Shown piece after piece: positions 25,637 through 34,238 of a stretch of 63,026 bases of DNA. Origin of the DNA: Pseudoalteromonas luteoviolacea DSM 6061 (GTDB lineage Bacteria; Pseudomonadota; Gammaproteobacteria; Enterobacterales; Alteromonadaceae); the NCBI RefSeq assembly GCF_001625655.1, contig NZ_AUYB01000147.1, forward strand, positions 1-63,026, written 5' to 3'. The first letter of the stretch is position 1; each line of letters opens with the position of its first letter. The notes below the pieces were generated by a model. It made no database searches. It had not been told where the DNA came from and saw nothing but the letters and a program-made list of their open reading frames with translations. The position numbers and the translations under genes are program-made.

Positions 25637-27156
25637 AGTGAGTACCTCAACTTAATTGCTTGGATGTGACGAGTATGTGCAATTTGAGAATGATCAAATG
25701 CTGACACCCACATACAAGTGCCAGTCTTAAGCGCTACATCATATTGGGATTGTGTGTTATGTTTTCGAACTAATTCCAAGGTCCATCTGCCGTTTTTCCA
25801 CTCGCCTCGTGCTCTCACATCGGCTCTATCTCCCTCAAAGCGGTTAGAACGATACAAAACTGAGGACAAAAGAGTGCCGTTAGGGTAGTGATCTTGAGAT
25901 GCATCATATGGGGCCGAACCAAACCAAGGTAGCACCGAATTGTGTGCTGATTGTATTTGACTTAATTGCGCTGGTAGACGTTTAGGTATAACGCCATTCG
26001 GTGTATACCATTGCCAGTTCATGACATAAGCACCGCTTTCTTTCCCGTCTGGTTGATACCCTGCTGTGTAACGCCGTTTACCACTCAAATGCGCTGCTGG
26101 TGGTCCAATAAAGTTGTCATCGGCAAGATACATATCATTGGTGCGCACTGCCTTCCAATGCCAAAGGTCTCGAGTTTTTCCATCTAAGCTGGCGTGATAG
26201 CCTTTACCATGCCAATTTTTAGGTTTGTTTTTTATTGGCTTATCACCCAAATGTAAGGTTTTATCACCTGCAATGTCACAGCCCTCAGACAGCATGACTG
26301 CAAACTTATCTTCATAAAAGGTGCGCTCATCAAAGTTATAGAATCCATTTTCCTTTACTTTCCAGCCAGTATTGGTTTTTAGCAACGGTAAATGGTTAGT
26401 GCTTTTTGTGGCGTCTTGCCATGAAATCAGAAAATAGCTCTCATATTTATTTGCGAGTGCTTTGACGGTGACTTCAGTTGAACCTTGATGAAAGTTGGCT
26501 CCACCAATAGTCATAATCGAGATTGGTGTAGCCTCATTCCACGCTTTTTCGTCGCCTTTACCATCGATTTCGATAAAAGTGGTGTTATCAATTGTTAATA
26601 CTTTAAGTTGATGAGTGGTATTTTTGATTAAAAACACGCTCGATAATGACGCAACTAAAATACCAGTGGCAATCCCGTAATGACGGAATGAGACGCGCTT
26701 AGGCAAAAGTACACTCAGTACTCTGCGACCATTTTGGATGATATAAATCCAAGAATGTAAAACGAGGTAGCAGCCCATCATCCAAATTGCAATTTGATGA
26801 ACAGTACGCGCAGTGTCAGTGAGCATATCGCTCCAAATTAGCCAACCAGAGATACTGATAAGTGGCAACGATGTATACCCTAAGTAGTTAATAATTTTGT
26901 GGTATTTTGACTGGATACTACGAAAAGGGCTTGTAAACGAATGCAATAAATAGCAGGCTATAATTAAAGTGATGGCAACACCAAACCCCAAGTGCCAAAC
27001 ATGCATTTGACCTTGAGGTAATAGCACCGAGACTGGAGACAGCCAGTCTTGACTAACCATTGCTATTCTCAAGCCTGTAAGCATGCTGCCGATAACAACA
27101 ACAATGGCCAAGATATGAAAGATGATGAATGTTTGCCGATCCATAAAAGCGCGCAT
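25633..27156 (-). CDS. Cytochrome b561-like membrane protein fused to EB_dh haem domain
   Basis: This 507-residue protein starts with four to five membrane segments holding histidines (FHILA, MHVWHLGF, LLHSF, VHQIA, LHSWIY), which suits a two-haem b561 cytochrome. After a further membrane segment, the periplasmic part from about residue 190 resembles the ethylbenzene-dehydrogenase gamma-type haem-binding domain: VLTIDNTTFIEIDGKGDEKAWNEA, SWQDATKS, EDKFAVMLS and a late WTLELVRK. EB_dh domains bind a b-type haem through methionine and lysine. The protein likely passes electrons between the quinone pool and the periplasm. It leads an operon with DUF1566 and phosphoesterase genes. The electron partner is unknown. 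Confidence 0.85.
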   Translation of the reverse strand: MRAFMDRQTFIIFHILAIVVVIGSMLTGLRIAMVSQDWLSPVSVLLPQGQMHVWHLGFGVAITLIIACYLLHSFTSPFRSIQSKYHKIINYLGYTSLPLISISGWLIWSDMLTDTARTVHQIAIWMMGCYLVLHSWIYIIQNGRRVLSVLLPKRVSFRHYGIATGILVASLSSVFLIKNTTHQLKVLTIDNTTFIEIDGKGDEKAWNEATPISIMTIGGANFHQGSTEVTVKALANKYESYFLISWQDATKSTNHLPLLKTNTGWKVKENGFYNFDERTFYEDKFAVMLSEGCDIAGDKTLHLGDKPIKNKPKNWHGKGYHASLDGKTRDLWHWKAVRTNDMYLADDNFIGPPAAHLSGKRRYTAGYQPDGKESGAYVMNWQWYTPNGVIPKRLPAQLSQIQSAHNSVLPWFGSAPYDASQDHYPNGTLLSSVLYRSNRFEGDRADVRARGEWKNGRWTLELVRKHNTQSQYDVALKTGTCMWVSAFDHSQIAHTRHIQAIKLRYSL

Positions 27157-27304
27157 ATTATTATTTTTTGTAAACTAACTGTAAAGTATTATGTTTACAC
27201 AATTATGTCATTTTTCAAATACTGCAAAAGGTTAAAGTTATGGCTAAACTTTGAGCTGTTTGGCTGATTAAAGGTTAAAAACTTATATTTATGAGGGATA
27301 CGAG

Positions 27305-28492
27305 ATGAAAGAAATAGCTGTAGATGCAGTAGACAGCGGCTATGTGATCGATAGCATGACAGATATAGTTGCATGCTTAAACACGTCAGATTCAATTCAA
27401 CGATTTTTGTTAGATATTCACTGTATTTTGCAAAAAGTAACCTATGCAGACAATTTCTTTGTCGTGCTCTACAAAGAAAACGGTAATCTTTCTTTTCCAT
27501 ATTTTCACGATGTTAAAGACGATATGCAGGCGGAAGATTTGGAAAATCTGTCTTTGGATGACATTTCTCATTCGCTTACTGCGTACGCTTTAAAGGCGAA
27601 TAAGGTCTGCAATTTCAATCAAACTGATATTGAAACCCTAATGAAAAACAACGAAGTAAATATTTTGGGGTCTATTCCTATGCAGTGGCTTTGCTTTCCG
27701 TTAGTCAATCGGAGCCAGCATTTAGGTGCGTTTATTATTCAGTCCTATCGAAAAGAAGATGAATACTCTGGCATGATTGTCGATGTGCTTTATACCATCA
27801 GTCATGTTATATCTTCGGCATTAGATGCTTTCAATAATCAGCAAGCTTTATTAGAAGCCAACCGAGCTTTGCAGAATTACCAATCTGAATTGGAAGCTAA
27901 AGTATCTGAGCGGACCTGTGAATTAGAAAAAAGTTTAAGCAATCTAGAGCAGGAAATCGAAAAAAGAGAAGCTCTACAACAACAACTAGAGCATGACTCC
28001 TTACATGACAGTTTAACAGGATTGGCTAACCGTAAGTTTTTATTTAGAGAGCTTGAGAGGTTGGCTGCAAGGTCGCAAAGAAGTGATGTACTGGTTTATA
28101 TTTTGTACCTTGATTTAGATGACTTTAAACCGATTAATGACAATCATGGTCACCAAAGTGGTGATCTTGTTTTGCAAACAGTCAGCAACCGACTAAATCA
28201 GGTTTTAAGAAGTTATGACTTTATTTGCCGCTTAGGTGGTGATGAATTTGTCGTTATGATCACAGAAAAGATCGATGTGGCTTCTTTGGAATTATTGGCA
28301 AATCGCATTCTTCAGTCTATCGCATCTCCAATCAAACTAGAGTCTGGTATTGAGGTTAAATGCGGCTGCAGTATAGGGGTTGCGTCTGTTGTTAATCAGC
28401 CATTCAATGCGGAGGGGGTGCTACATGATGCGGATTTAGCATTGTACGAAGCCAAAGGAAAAGGAAAGAACCAAATTTATTTTGCACAGTAA
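27305..28492 (+). CDS. GAF-GGDEF diguanylate cyclase
   Basis: This 395-residue protein should make cyclic di-GMP from two GTP. Residues of about 20-175 form a GAF-like sensor domain. A coiled coil follows (EANRALQNYQSELEAK to EKREALQQQ). The GGDEF domain starts with DSLTGLANRKFL; the active site is GGDEF at 311-315. An inhibitory I-site RSYD stands at 302-305, five residues ahead, as in feedback-regulated cyclases. It has no signal peptide or membrane segment, so it acts in the cytoplasm. GAGGG precedes the ATG. It may be linked with the EAL protein downstream, but they are not in one operon. Confidence 0.93.
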   Translation: MKEIAVDAVDSGYVIDSMTDIVACLNTSDSIQRFLLDIHCILQKVTYADNFFVVLYKENGNLSFPYFHDVKDDMQAEDLENLSLDDISHSLTAYALKANKVCNFNQTDIETLMKNNEVNILGSIPMQWLCFPLVNRSQHLGAFIIQSYRKEDEYSGMIVDVLYTISHVISSALDAFNNQQALLEANRALQNYQSELEAKVSERTCELEKSLSNLEQEIEKREALQQQLEHDSLHDSLTGLANRKFLFRELERLAARSQRSDVLVYILYLDLDDFKPINDNHGHQSGDLVLQTVSNRLNQVLRSYDFICRLGGDEFVVMITEKIDVASLELLANRILQSIASPIKLESGIEVKCGCSIGVASVVNQPFNAEGVLHDADLALYEAKGKGKNQIYFAQ

Positions 28493-28566
28493 ATGTTTAG
28501 GCATTGCTTTACCAGCGCGTATGATTGCATTAGGATCAAACTTTATATTTGTTTAAATGGTTGGTA

Positions 28567-29625
28567 ATGGCACAGAAACTCTTTTTAATCTGTTTTCTTT
28601 GGATGTGCAGCTCAGCTTATGCGATAGAGGTGACAGATCTCTATGAAGCGACCCTGGTTGTTGATGACAAAACTCGTGCAACCAGAGCAAAGGCCAGTCA
28701 AGATGCGTTGGATCAAGTGATTAAAAAGCTGACTGGCAAGGCTGGTAATGGCAACCATCCCCTCATTAAAAAAAGTAAAAGACGTATTTCTGATTACATG
28801 CTCAAGTATGAATATATTGAGCATGTAGAAGGTGAGCTAAAAATTAAGGTACGCTTTGAGGCTGAAAAAGTCGAAAAGCTGGTCAGAGACAGTGGCTTTG
28901 GACTGTGGGGGAACCGTCGTCCTTTAATCGCTATCTGGTTAGTTATAGAAGACAACCTCAGGCGAGACTTTGTAACGCAAGAGAGCTACCCGCAGCTAGA
29001 GCGCCTTATATATGACACAGCAGCAGAGTGGGGTGTACCGGTTGTAGTTCCGCTTATGGATTTAACCGACCGCGCCCAAGTTGGTATCGCAGAGGTATGG
29101 GGTAATTTCTCTGAGCCTGTTGAGGCCGCGTCAGCGCGGTACAGTGCAGAACGTGTTATTACTGGTCGTTTGTTTAAACAACCTAATTCAAGTAGCTGGC
29201 AACTAGATTGGCGTTATACGGATGCCGATATGTTTGAGTCTGTTCAATTGGTTGGTGACAAGCAGCAACTCCTAATCTCCATGGTTAATGAAATGTCTTC
29301 GGCACTTGCTGGCGAATATGTTATCGACCCAAATAAGTCTTACGCCACAAATAGTACTGTTATTACGGTAGATGGCCTGCGTACCTTTGACAAAGTTGAG
29401 CGTGCAAAAAGGCAATTACTTACCATTAGTACAGTAAATAGTGTGGATGTGGTGTATCGCAGTAAGGCGCAAGTGCAATTCGAAGTAGAGCATATGTCGT
29501 CAGTATCTGATCTGCAAAAGTCATTGAAATTAGAACAATCGTTTGAGGTTTATGTGGACCCTCGGGCATTCCACCAGGTTGCTAGCTCATCAAACCTTAG
29601 GTATAGCTGGGTAGGGCAGCAGTGA
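28567..29625 (+). CDS. DUF2066 family exported protein
   Basis: This 352-residue protein belongs to DUF2066, recognised by ATLVVDDKTRATRAKASQDAL and by its place just before hda in many gammaproteobacteria. The ATG at 28567 gives a normal signal peptide (AQKLFLICFLWMCSSAYA); the frame extends to a TTG at 28549 that adds six residues. The rest is mixed alpha-beta without catalytic motifs. The stop overlaps the next ATG by one base, so it is coupled to hda, although the two products act in different compartments. The function is unknown. Confidence 0.87.
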   Translation: MAQKLFLICFLWMCSSAYAIEVTDLYEATLVVDDKTRATRAKASQDALDQVIKKLTGKAGNGNHPLIKKSKRRISDYMLKYEYIEHVEGELKIKVRFEAEKVEKLVRDSGFGLWGNRRPLIAIWLVIEDNLRRDFVTQESYPQLERLIYDTAAEWGVPVVVPLMDLTDRAQVGIAEVWGNFSEPVEAASARYSAERVITGRLFKQPNSSSWQLDWRYTDADMFESVQLVGDKQQLLISMVNEMSSALAGEYVIDPNKSYATNSTVITVDGLRTFDKVERAKRQLLTISTVNSVDVVYRSKAQVQFEVEHMSSVSDLQKSLKLEQSFEVYVDPRAFHQVASSSNLRYSWVGQQ

Positions 29626-30329
29626 TGTTAGATCCGATGCAGTTAGCTTTACCCGTTACTTTACCTGATGATGAAACGTTTACTTCGTACTTTGGTGGTG
29701 AAAAATCGCTGGAAGTTACACACTTAAAAAAAGCACTGAGCGAAATTCAGCAAGACTTTCAGTTTACTTATTTATGTGGGCTTGCGGATTCAGGAAAGTC
29801 ACACCTTCTCTATGCCACGTGCATACATGCACAAGAGCTTGGGCTTTCAACCATTTTGATCTCGTTACGAGAAGTAATTAAATTTGGCCCCGATGTATTG
29901 GAAGGGCTTGATGGACTTGATGTCGTGTGTATTGATGACGTGCATTTAGTCGCAGGCAATGATGCGATGGAAAAAGCCTTATTTAATTTTTTTAACCGGT
30001 TTAATGAGGCTGGAAAATGTCTTGTGATGACAGCTGATTTACTCCCAAGTATGTTAAATATCGCACTTCCAGATCTTGAATCTAGATTGGCATGGGGCAC
30101 TACTTTCCAGATCCGTTCTATGAGTGATGATGACAAAGCTGAAGCTTTGGTCAAAAGAGCAAACATGAGAGGGCTTGAATTGAGTGATGAATGCGCGCGA
30201 TTTTTGCTAACGCGATTGAGTCGTGACATGCGTGCTTTACTCGATGTTTTAGACAAGTTAGACCACGCATCCATGGCTGCACAGCGAAAACTTACCATTC
30301 CTTTTATAAAAGCCACCCTAAAGCTGTGA
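29625..30329 (+). CDS. hda: DnaA regulatory inactivator Hda
   Basis: This 234-residue AAA+ protein resembles the DnaA ATPase domain and works with the sliding clamp to switch DnaA-ATP to DnaA-ADP, which limits re-initiation. The clamp-binding motif QLALPV stands near the N-terminus, followed by LPDDETF as in E. coli Hda. The P-loop is CGLADSGKSHLL and Walker B is VVCIDDVHLV. The length matches E. coli (233). The ATG at 29625 was preferred over a GTG one codon earlier. It overlaps the DUF2066 stop, and pheS follows after a short gap with two hairpins. Confidence 0.95.
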   Translation: MLDPMQLALPVTLPDDETFTSYFGGEKSLEVTHLKKALSEIQQDFQFTYLCGLADSGKSHLLYATCIHAQELGLSTILISLREVIKFGPDVLEGLDGLDVVCIDDVHLVAGNDAMEKALFNFFNRFNEAGKCLVMTADLLPSMLNIALPDLESRLAWGTTFQIRSMSDDDKAEALVKRANMRGLELSDECARFLLTRLSRDMRALLDVLDKLDHASMAAQRKLTIPFIKATLKL

Positions 30330-30333
30330 ATTT

Positions 30334-30372
30334 GGGCTAGAATCTAGCCCCATCTTTCAGTTATCATAACTG
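30334..30372 (+). terminator. Two hairpins between hda and pheS
   Basis: GGGCTAG-AAT-CTAGCCC (30334-30350) and CAGTTATCATAACTG (30358-30372) each form a perfect stem. Neither has a T run, so they may slow transcription or process the RNA rather than fully end it. No phenylalanine-rich leader peptide was seen. Confidence 0.45.
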
Positions 30373-30413
30373 ATTCAGAAAAGGCAAATTACCTCAACCA
30401 GATCAGGTATAGA

Positions 30414-31394
30414 ATGAACTTAGAGAATATTTTAGCGCAAGCGCTTGAAGCCGTTTCAAGTGCCAGTGAGATTGCGCAACTTGAGGAAGTCAGAGTTAAC
30501 TACCTTGGTAAAAAAGGTGAAATTACTGGACTACTAAAAACCCTAGGCAAACTAGCGCCTGAAGAGCGTAAAGAAGCGGGTCAAGTAATTAACCAAGCTA
30601 AAAACCAAGTACAAACTGCGATTAACGAAAAACGTGAAGCGCTAGCTAACGCCGCACTAGAGCAAAAGTTAGCAGCTGAGACTATTGATGTTACGTTGCC
30701 AGGGCGCACAGTACCTGCAGGTGGACTTCACCCAGTAACACGTACAATCGAGCGTATTGAAACATTCTTTGGCGAACTTGGCTTTGCCGTGAAGTCTGGA
30801 CCTGAAGTTGAAGATGATTTCCACAACTTTGATGCGTTGAATATACCTGAACACCATCCAGCACGTGCTGATCACGATACTTTCTATTTCAACCCGAAGC
30901 TTGTATTGCGCACACAAACAAGTGGCGTTCAGATCCGTACTATGGAAGCTGAGCAGCCGCCGCTGCGTATTATTTCGCCAGGCAGAGTTTACCGTAATGA
31001 TTACGACCAAACTCACACGCCAATGTTCCATCAGGTTGAAGGCCTAATGGTTGATGAGAATGTCAGCTTTACTGAGCTAAAAGGTATTTTGCATGACTTC
31101 CTTCGTAATTTCTTTGAAGAAGACATGGAAATTCGCTTCCGTCCTTCATATTTCCCATTTACAGAACCTTCAGCTGAAGTTGATGTTAAAGGTAAAAACG
31201 GTAAATGGTTAGAAGTACTTGGTTGCGGTATGGTGCATCCAAATGTGCTGCGCTCTGTAGGCATTGATCCTGAAAAGTACACTGGTTTTGCCTTTGGTAT
31301 GGGTGTAGAACGTCTAACTATGCTGCGTTATGGTGTAAACGACCTACGTGCATTCTTCGAAAACGATTTAAAATTCCTAAACCAATTCAGATAA
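30414..31394 (+). CDS. pheS: Phenylalanyl-tRNA synthetase alpha subunit
   Basis: This 326-residue subunit carries the active site that joins phenylalanine to tRNA-Phe in an alpha2-beta2 enzyme. An N-terminal coiled-coil region (1-90) binds tRNA. The class II motifs appear as HPARADHDTFYF with LRTQTSGVQIR, then GRVYRNDYDQTHTPMFHQVEG (motif 2, a stretch slightly over twenty residues) and the glycine-rich GFAFGMGVERLTMLRYG (motif 3). The length matches E. coli PheS (327). It heads the pheS-pheT-ihfA operon; pheT follows after 13 bases. Confidence 0.98.
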   Translation: MNLENILAQALEAVSSASEIAQLEEVRVNYLGKKGEITGLLKTLGKLAPEERKEAGQVINQAKNQVQTAINEKREALANAALEQKLAAETIDVTLPGRTVPAGGLHPVTRTIERIETFFGELGFAVKSGPEVEDDFHNFDALNIPEHHPARADHDTFYFNPKLVLRTQTSGVQIRTMEAEQPPLRIISPGRVYRNDYDQTHTPMFHQVEGLMVDENVSFTELKGILHDFLRNFFEEDMEIRFRPSYFPFTEPSAEVDVKGKNGKWLEVLGCGMVHPNVLRSVGIDPEKYTGFAFGMGVERLTMLRYGVNDLRAFFENDLKFLNQFR

Positions 31395-31407
31395 GAGCGA
31401 ACCAAAA

Positions 31408-33795
31408 ATGAAATTTAGTGAAAAGTGGCTAAGAGAATGGGTTAATCCTGCGATCGATACGGATGCTCTATCTGAACAGCTTTCTATGGCAGGTTTAGAA
31501 GTAGACGGTGTTGATCCAGTTGCAGGTGACTTTGACGGCGTTGTTATTGGCGAAGTTGTAGAGTGCGGCCAACACCCTGATGCTGACAAGTTACGTGTAA
31601 CCAAGGTAAATGTTGGTGAAGAAGAACTGTTAGACATCGTATGTGGTGCTGCAAATTGTCGTGCAGGTTTAAAAGTAGCAGTTGCGAAAGTAGGCGCTGT
31701 TTTACCAGGTGGCTTCAAAATTAAAAAAGCGAAGCTTCGTGGCCAACCGTCACACGGTATGTTGTGTGCGTTTGAAGAGTTAGGTATGGCGGAAAGCTCT
31801 GATGGCATTCTAGAATTACCAGCAGATGCGACCATCGGCCAAAATATTCGCGAATATTTTTCTCTTGACGATGTAACCATTGACGTTGATCTAACGGCTA
31901 ACCGCAGTGACTGTTTAGGCATCAAAGGCCTTGCGCGTGAAGTAGGTGTACTAAACGGCTTAGACGTAACAGAGATTGAAATCGGTACAGTTGAACCAAC
32001 AATTGATGACAAAGTAGAGATTGAACTTGTAGATAGTGATGCATGTCCTCGCTATTTGGGTCGAGTTATCAAAGGCATCAACCTAGACGCTGAATCACCA
32101 CTTTGGATGGTTGAAAAGCTGCGTCGTTCAGGCATTCGCTCTATCGACCCTGTTGTTGACGTGACGAACTATGTATTGTTAGAGCTTGGCCACCCAATGC
32201 ATGCTTTTGATCTTTCAGCGATTTCTGGTGGCATTAAAGTGCGTAAAGCTCAGCAAAATGAAGAGCTGGTATTATTAGATGGCAATACTGCAAAACTAAA
32301 TACGTCGACGTTACTTATTGCAGATCACGAAAAGGGACTAGCAATGGCTGGTATCTTTGGTGGCGAAGCGTCAGGTGTAAAAGAAGGCACACAAGACATT
32401 CTGTTAGAAAGTGCTTTTTTCAGCCCGCTAGCAATTGCTGGTCAAGCTCGTAGCTATGGCTTGCATACGGACGCATCTCACCGTTATGAGCGCGGCGTTG
32501 ATCATCAACTGCAGCGTGATGCAATGGAGCGCGCCACCGCATTACTACTTGAAATCGTAGGTGGTGAAGCTGGTCCTGTGGTTGAAGCTGTATCAGAAGC
32601 TGATTTACCAGCCGCTAAGTCAGTGACTTTACGTCGTGAGCGTTTAGATCGCGTGATCGGTTACCATATTGAAGACGAAAAAGTAACAGACATTCTTGCA
32701 CGTCTTGGTTTAGAAGTAACATTTGAAAACGCACAGTGGCAAGCTCAGGTACCAAGTTACCGTTTTGACATCAGCATTGAAGAAGATTTGATTGAAGAAG
32801 TTGCACGTGTATTCGGTTACAACAACATTCCAAATGTAGCGCCAAGTGCAGCACTTAAGATGACAGATCACCAAGAAGCTGCACTACCAATTTCTCGCTT
32901 TAGAAATGAACTTGTATCTCGTGGGTATCAAGAAGCGATTACATATAGCTTCGTAGACCCTAAAAAACAGGCGCTACTTCACCCAGAAAGTGACGCACTC
33001 GTGTTACCACATCCTATTTCTGTTGAAATGTCGGCGATGCGTGTGAGCTTAATGCCTGGTTTGGTGAATGCATTAGTTTATAATCAGAACCGTCAGCAAT
33101 CTCGTATCCGCTTCTTTGAACATGGCTTGAAGTTTATCAAAGATGAAAGTGCTGAAAACGGTGTTCGTCAAAGCGCTGTGCTTGGTGGTATTGTTTATGG
33201 AAACACGCACAATGAGCACTGGGGAATTGCGAGTAGAAAGGCAGATTTCTTTGATATTAAAGGTGATGTTGAAGCATTGCTTGCAGTTTGCAATGACCCT
33301 GCTAGATTTAGTTTTAAAGCCGAAGCGTGCGATGGGTTACATCCAGGTCAGTCAGCTGCAATTTATGCAGATGGCGTTAAAGTTGGTTTTATTGGTGCGA
33401 TTCATCCTCAACTACAAAAGTCGTTGGAATTAAATGATACAGCGTATGTATTTGAGGTAGAAGTGGCTGCAATTACGCAAAGAAAGCTGCCAGAAGCCGT
33501 TAGTATCTCAAAATTCCCATCAAATCGCAGAGATATTGCTATTTTAGTTGCAGATGATGTAAAAATAGGCGATATTTTAGAAAGCATTGAGAAAGTTGGC
33601 GGAAATCAATTAGTTGACCTAAACTTATTCGATGTGTACAAGGGCAAAGGCATTGAACCCGATTATAAGAGTTTAGCCATCGCCCTAACACTACAAGCCG
33701 TTGATAAAACGCTCGAAGAGAAAGATATCAATGAGGTTGTAGACAGAGTCGTGGCCGAATTGGCCAAACAATTTAATGCATCGTTGAGGGACTAG
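31408..33795 (+). CDS. pheT: Phenylalanyl-tRNA synthetase beta subunit
   Basis: This 795-residue subunit completes the synthetase. The order is the standard one: an N-terminal EMAP/OB tRNA-binding domain with HPDADKLRVTKV, the B3/B4 editing domain with SYGLHTDASHRYERGVD, a B5 domain, a pseudo-catalytic core (SRGYQEAITYSFV), and a C-terminal FDX-ACB domain starting near KFPSNRRDIAILV. The length matches E. coli PheT (795). It sits 13 bases after pheS and 2 bases before ihfA, as in E. coli. Confidence 0.98.
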   Translation: MKFSEKWLREWVNPAIDTDALSEQLSMAGLEVDGVDPVAGDFDGVVIGEVVECGQHPDADKLRVTKVNVGEEELLDIVCGAANCRAGLKVAVAKVGAVLPGGFKIKKAKLRGQPSHGMLCAFEELGMAESSDGILELPADATIGQNIREYFSLDDVTIDVDLTANRSDCLGIKGLAREVGVLNGLDVTEIEIGTVEPTIDDKVEIELVDSDACPRYLGRVIKGINLDAESPLWMVEKLRRSGIRSIDPVVDVTNYVLLELGHPMHAFDLSAISGGIKVRKAQQNEELVLLDGNTAKLNTSTLLIADHEKGLAMAGIFGGEASGVKEGTQDILLESAFFSPLAIAGQARSYGLHTDASHRYERGVDHQLQRDAMERATALLLEIVGGEAGPVVEAVSEADLPAAKSVTLRRERLDRVIGYHIEDEKVTDILARLGLEVTFENAQWQAQVPSYRFDISIEEDLIEEVARVFGYNNIPNVAPSAALKMTDHQEAALPISRFRNELVSRGYQEAITYSFVDPKKQALLHPESDALVLPHPISVEMSAMRVSLMPGLVNALVYNQNRQQSRIRFFEHGLKFIKDESAENGVRQSAVLGGIVYGNTHNEHWGIASRKADFFDIKGDVEALLAVCNDPARFSFKAEACDGLHPGQSAAIYADGVKVGFIGAIHPQLQKSLELNDTAYVFEVEVAAITQRKLPEAVSISKFPSNRRDIAILVADDVKIGDILESIEKVGGNQLVDLNLFDVYKGKGIEPDYKSLAIALTLQAVDKTLEEKDINEVVDRVVAELAKQFNASLRD

Positions 33796-33797
33796 AT

Positions 33798-34097
33798 ATG
33801 GCGCTTACTAAAGCCGACATAGCTGAACACCTATTTGAAAAATTGGGGATAAATAAAAAGGATGCCAAAGACTTAGTTGAAGCGTTTTTTGAAGAAATCC
33901 GCTCAGCGCTTGAAAATGGAGAGCAGGTAAAGCTTTCCGGTTTTGGCAACTTTGACCTACGTGATAAAAAAGAGCGTCCAGGTCGAAACCCTAAAACTGG
34001 GGAAGATATACCTATTTCTGCAAGGCGTGTGGTTACTTTTAGACCTGGTCAAAAGTTAAAAACACGTGTTGAAGTAGGCACTAGCAAAAACCTTTAA
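33798..34097 (+). CDS. ihfA: Integration host factor alpha subunit
   Basis: This 99-residue DNA-bending protein pairs with IhfB and serves replication, recombination and transcription. It has the HU/IHF fold, with FGNFDLRDK and the DNA-intercalating arm RPGRNPKTGEDIPI that contains the key proline. Length equals E. coli IhfA (99). It follows pheT by 2 bases, the usual arrangement, and is followed by a terminator. Confidence 0.98.
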   Translation: MALTKADIAEHLFEKLGINKKDAKDLVEAFFEEIRSALENGEQVKLSGFGNFDLRDKKERPGRNPKTGEDIPISARRVVTFRPGQKLKTRVEVGTSKNL

Positions 34098-34110
34098 TAG
34101 CAGATTGGTG

Positions 34111-34175
34111 CAAAGCTGTGAAAGCAGCTTTGGCAGCTGTCACCAAAAGGGTCTATCTGTAAAGATAGACCCTTT
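34111..34175 (+). terminator. Tandem hairpins after ihfA
   Basis: A first hairpin pairs CAAAGCTG (34111-34118) with CAGCTTTG (34125-34132). A second pairs AAAGGGTCTATCT (34146-34158) with its complement (34163-34175) around GTAA. The second ends in a short T run and should stop the pheST-ihfA transcript. Confidence 0.75.
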
Positions 34176-34238
34176 GTCATAAATCTGTAATTTTTTAAAT
34201 CTAAACTTTTGCCATATTATTGAATCTAGGAACTTAGC

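Noticed and set aside
30330..30413. Phenylalanine leader peptide and attenuator before pheS
   Set aside because: Two hairpins exist but no short frame rich in phenylalanine codons and no T run.
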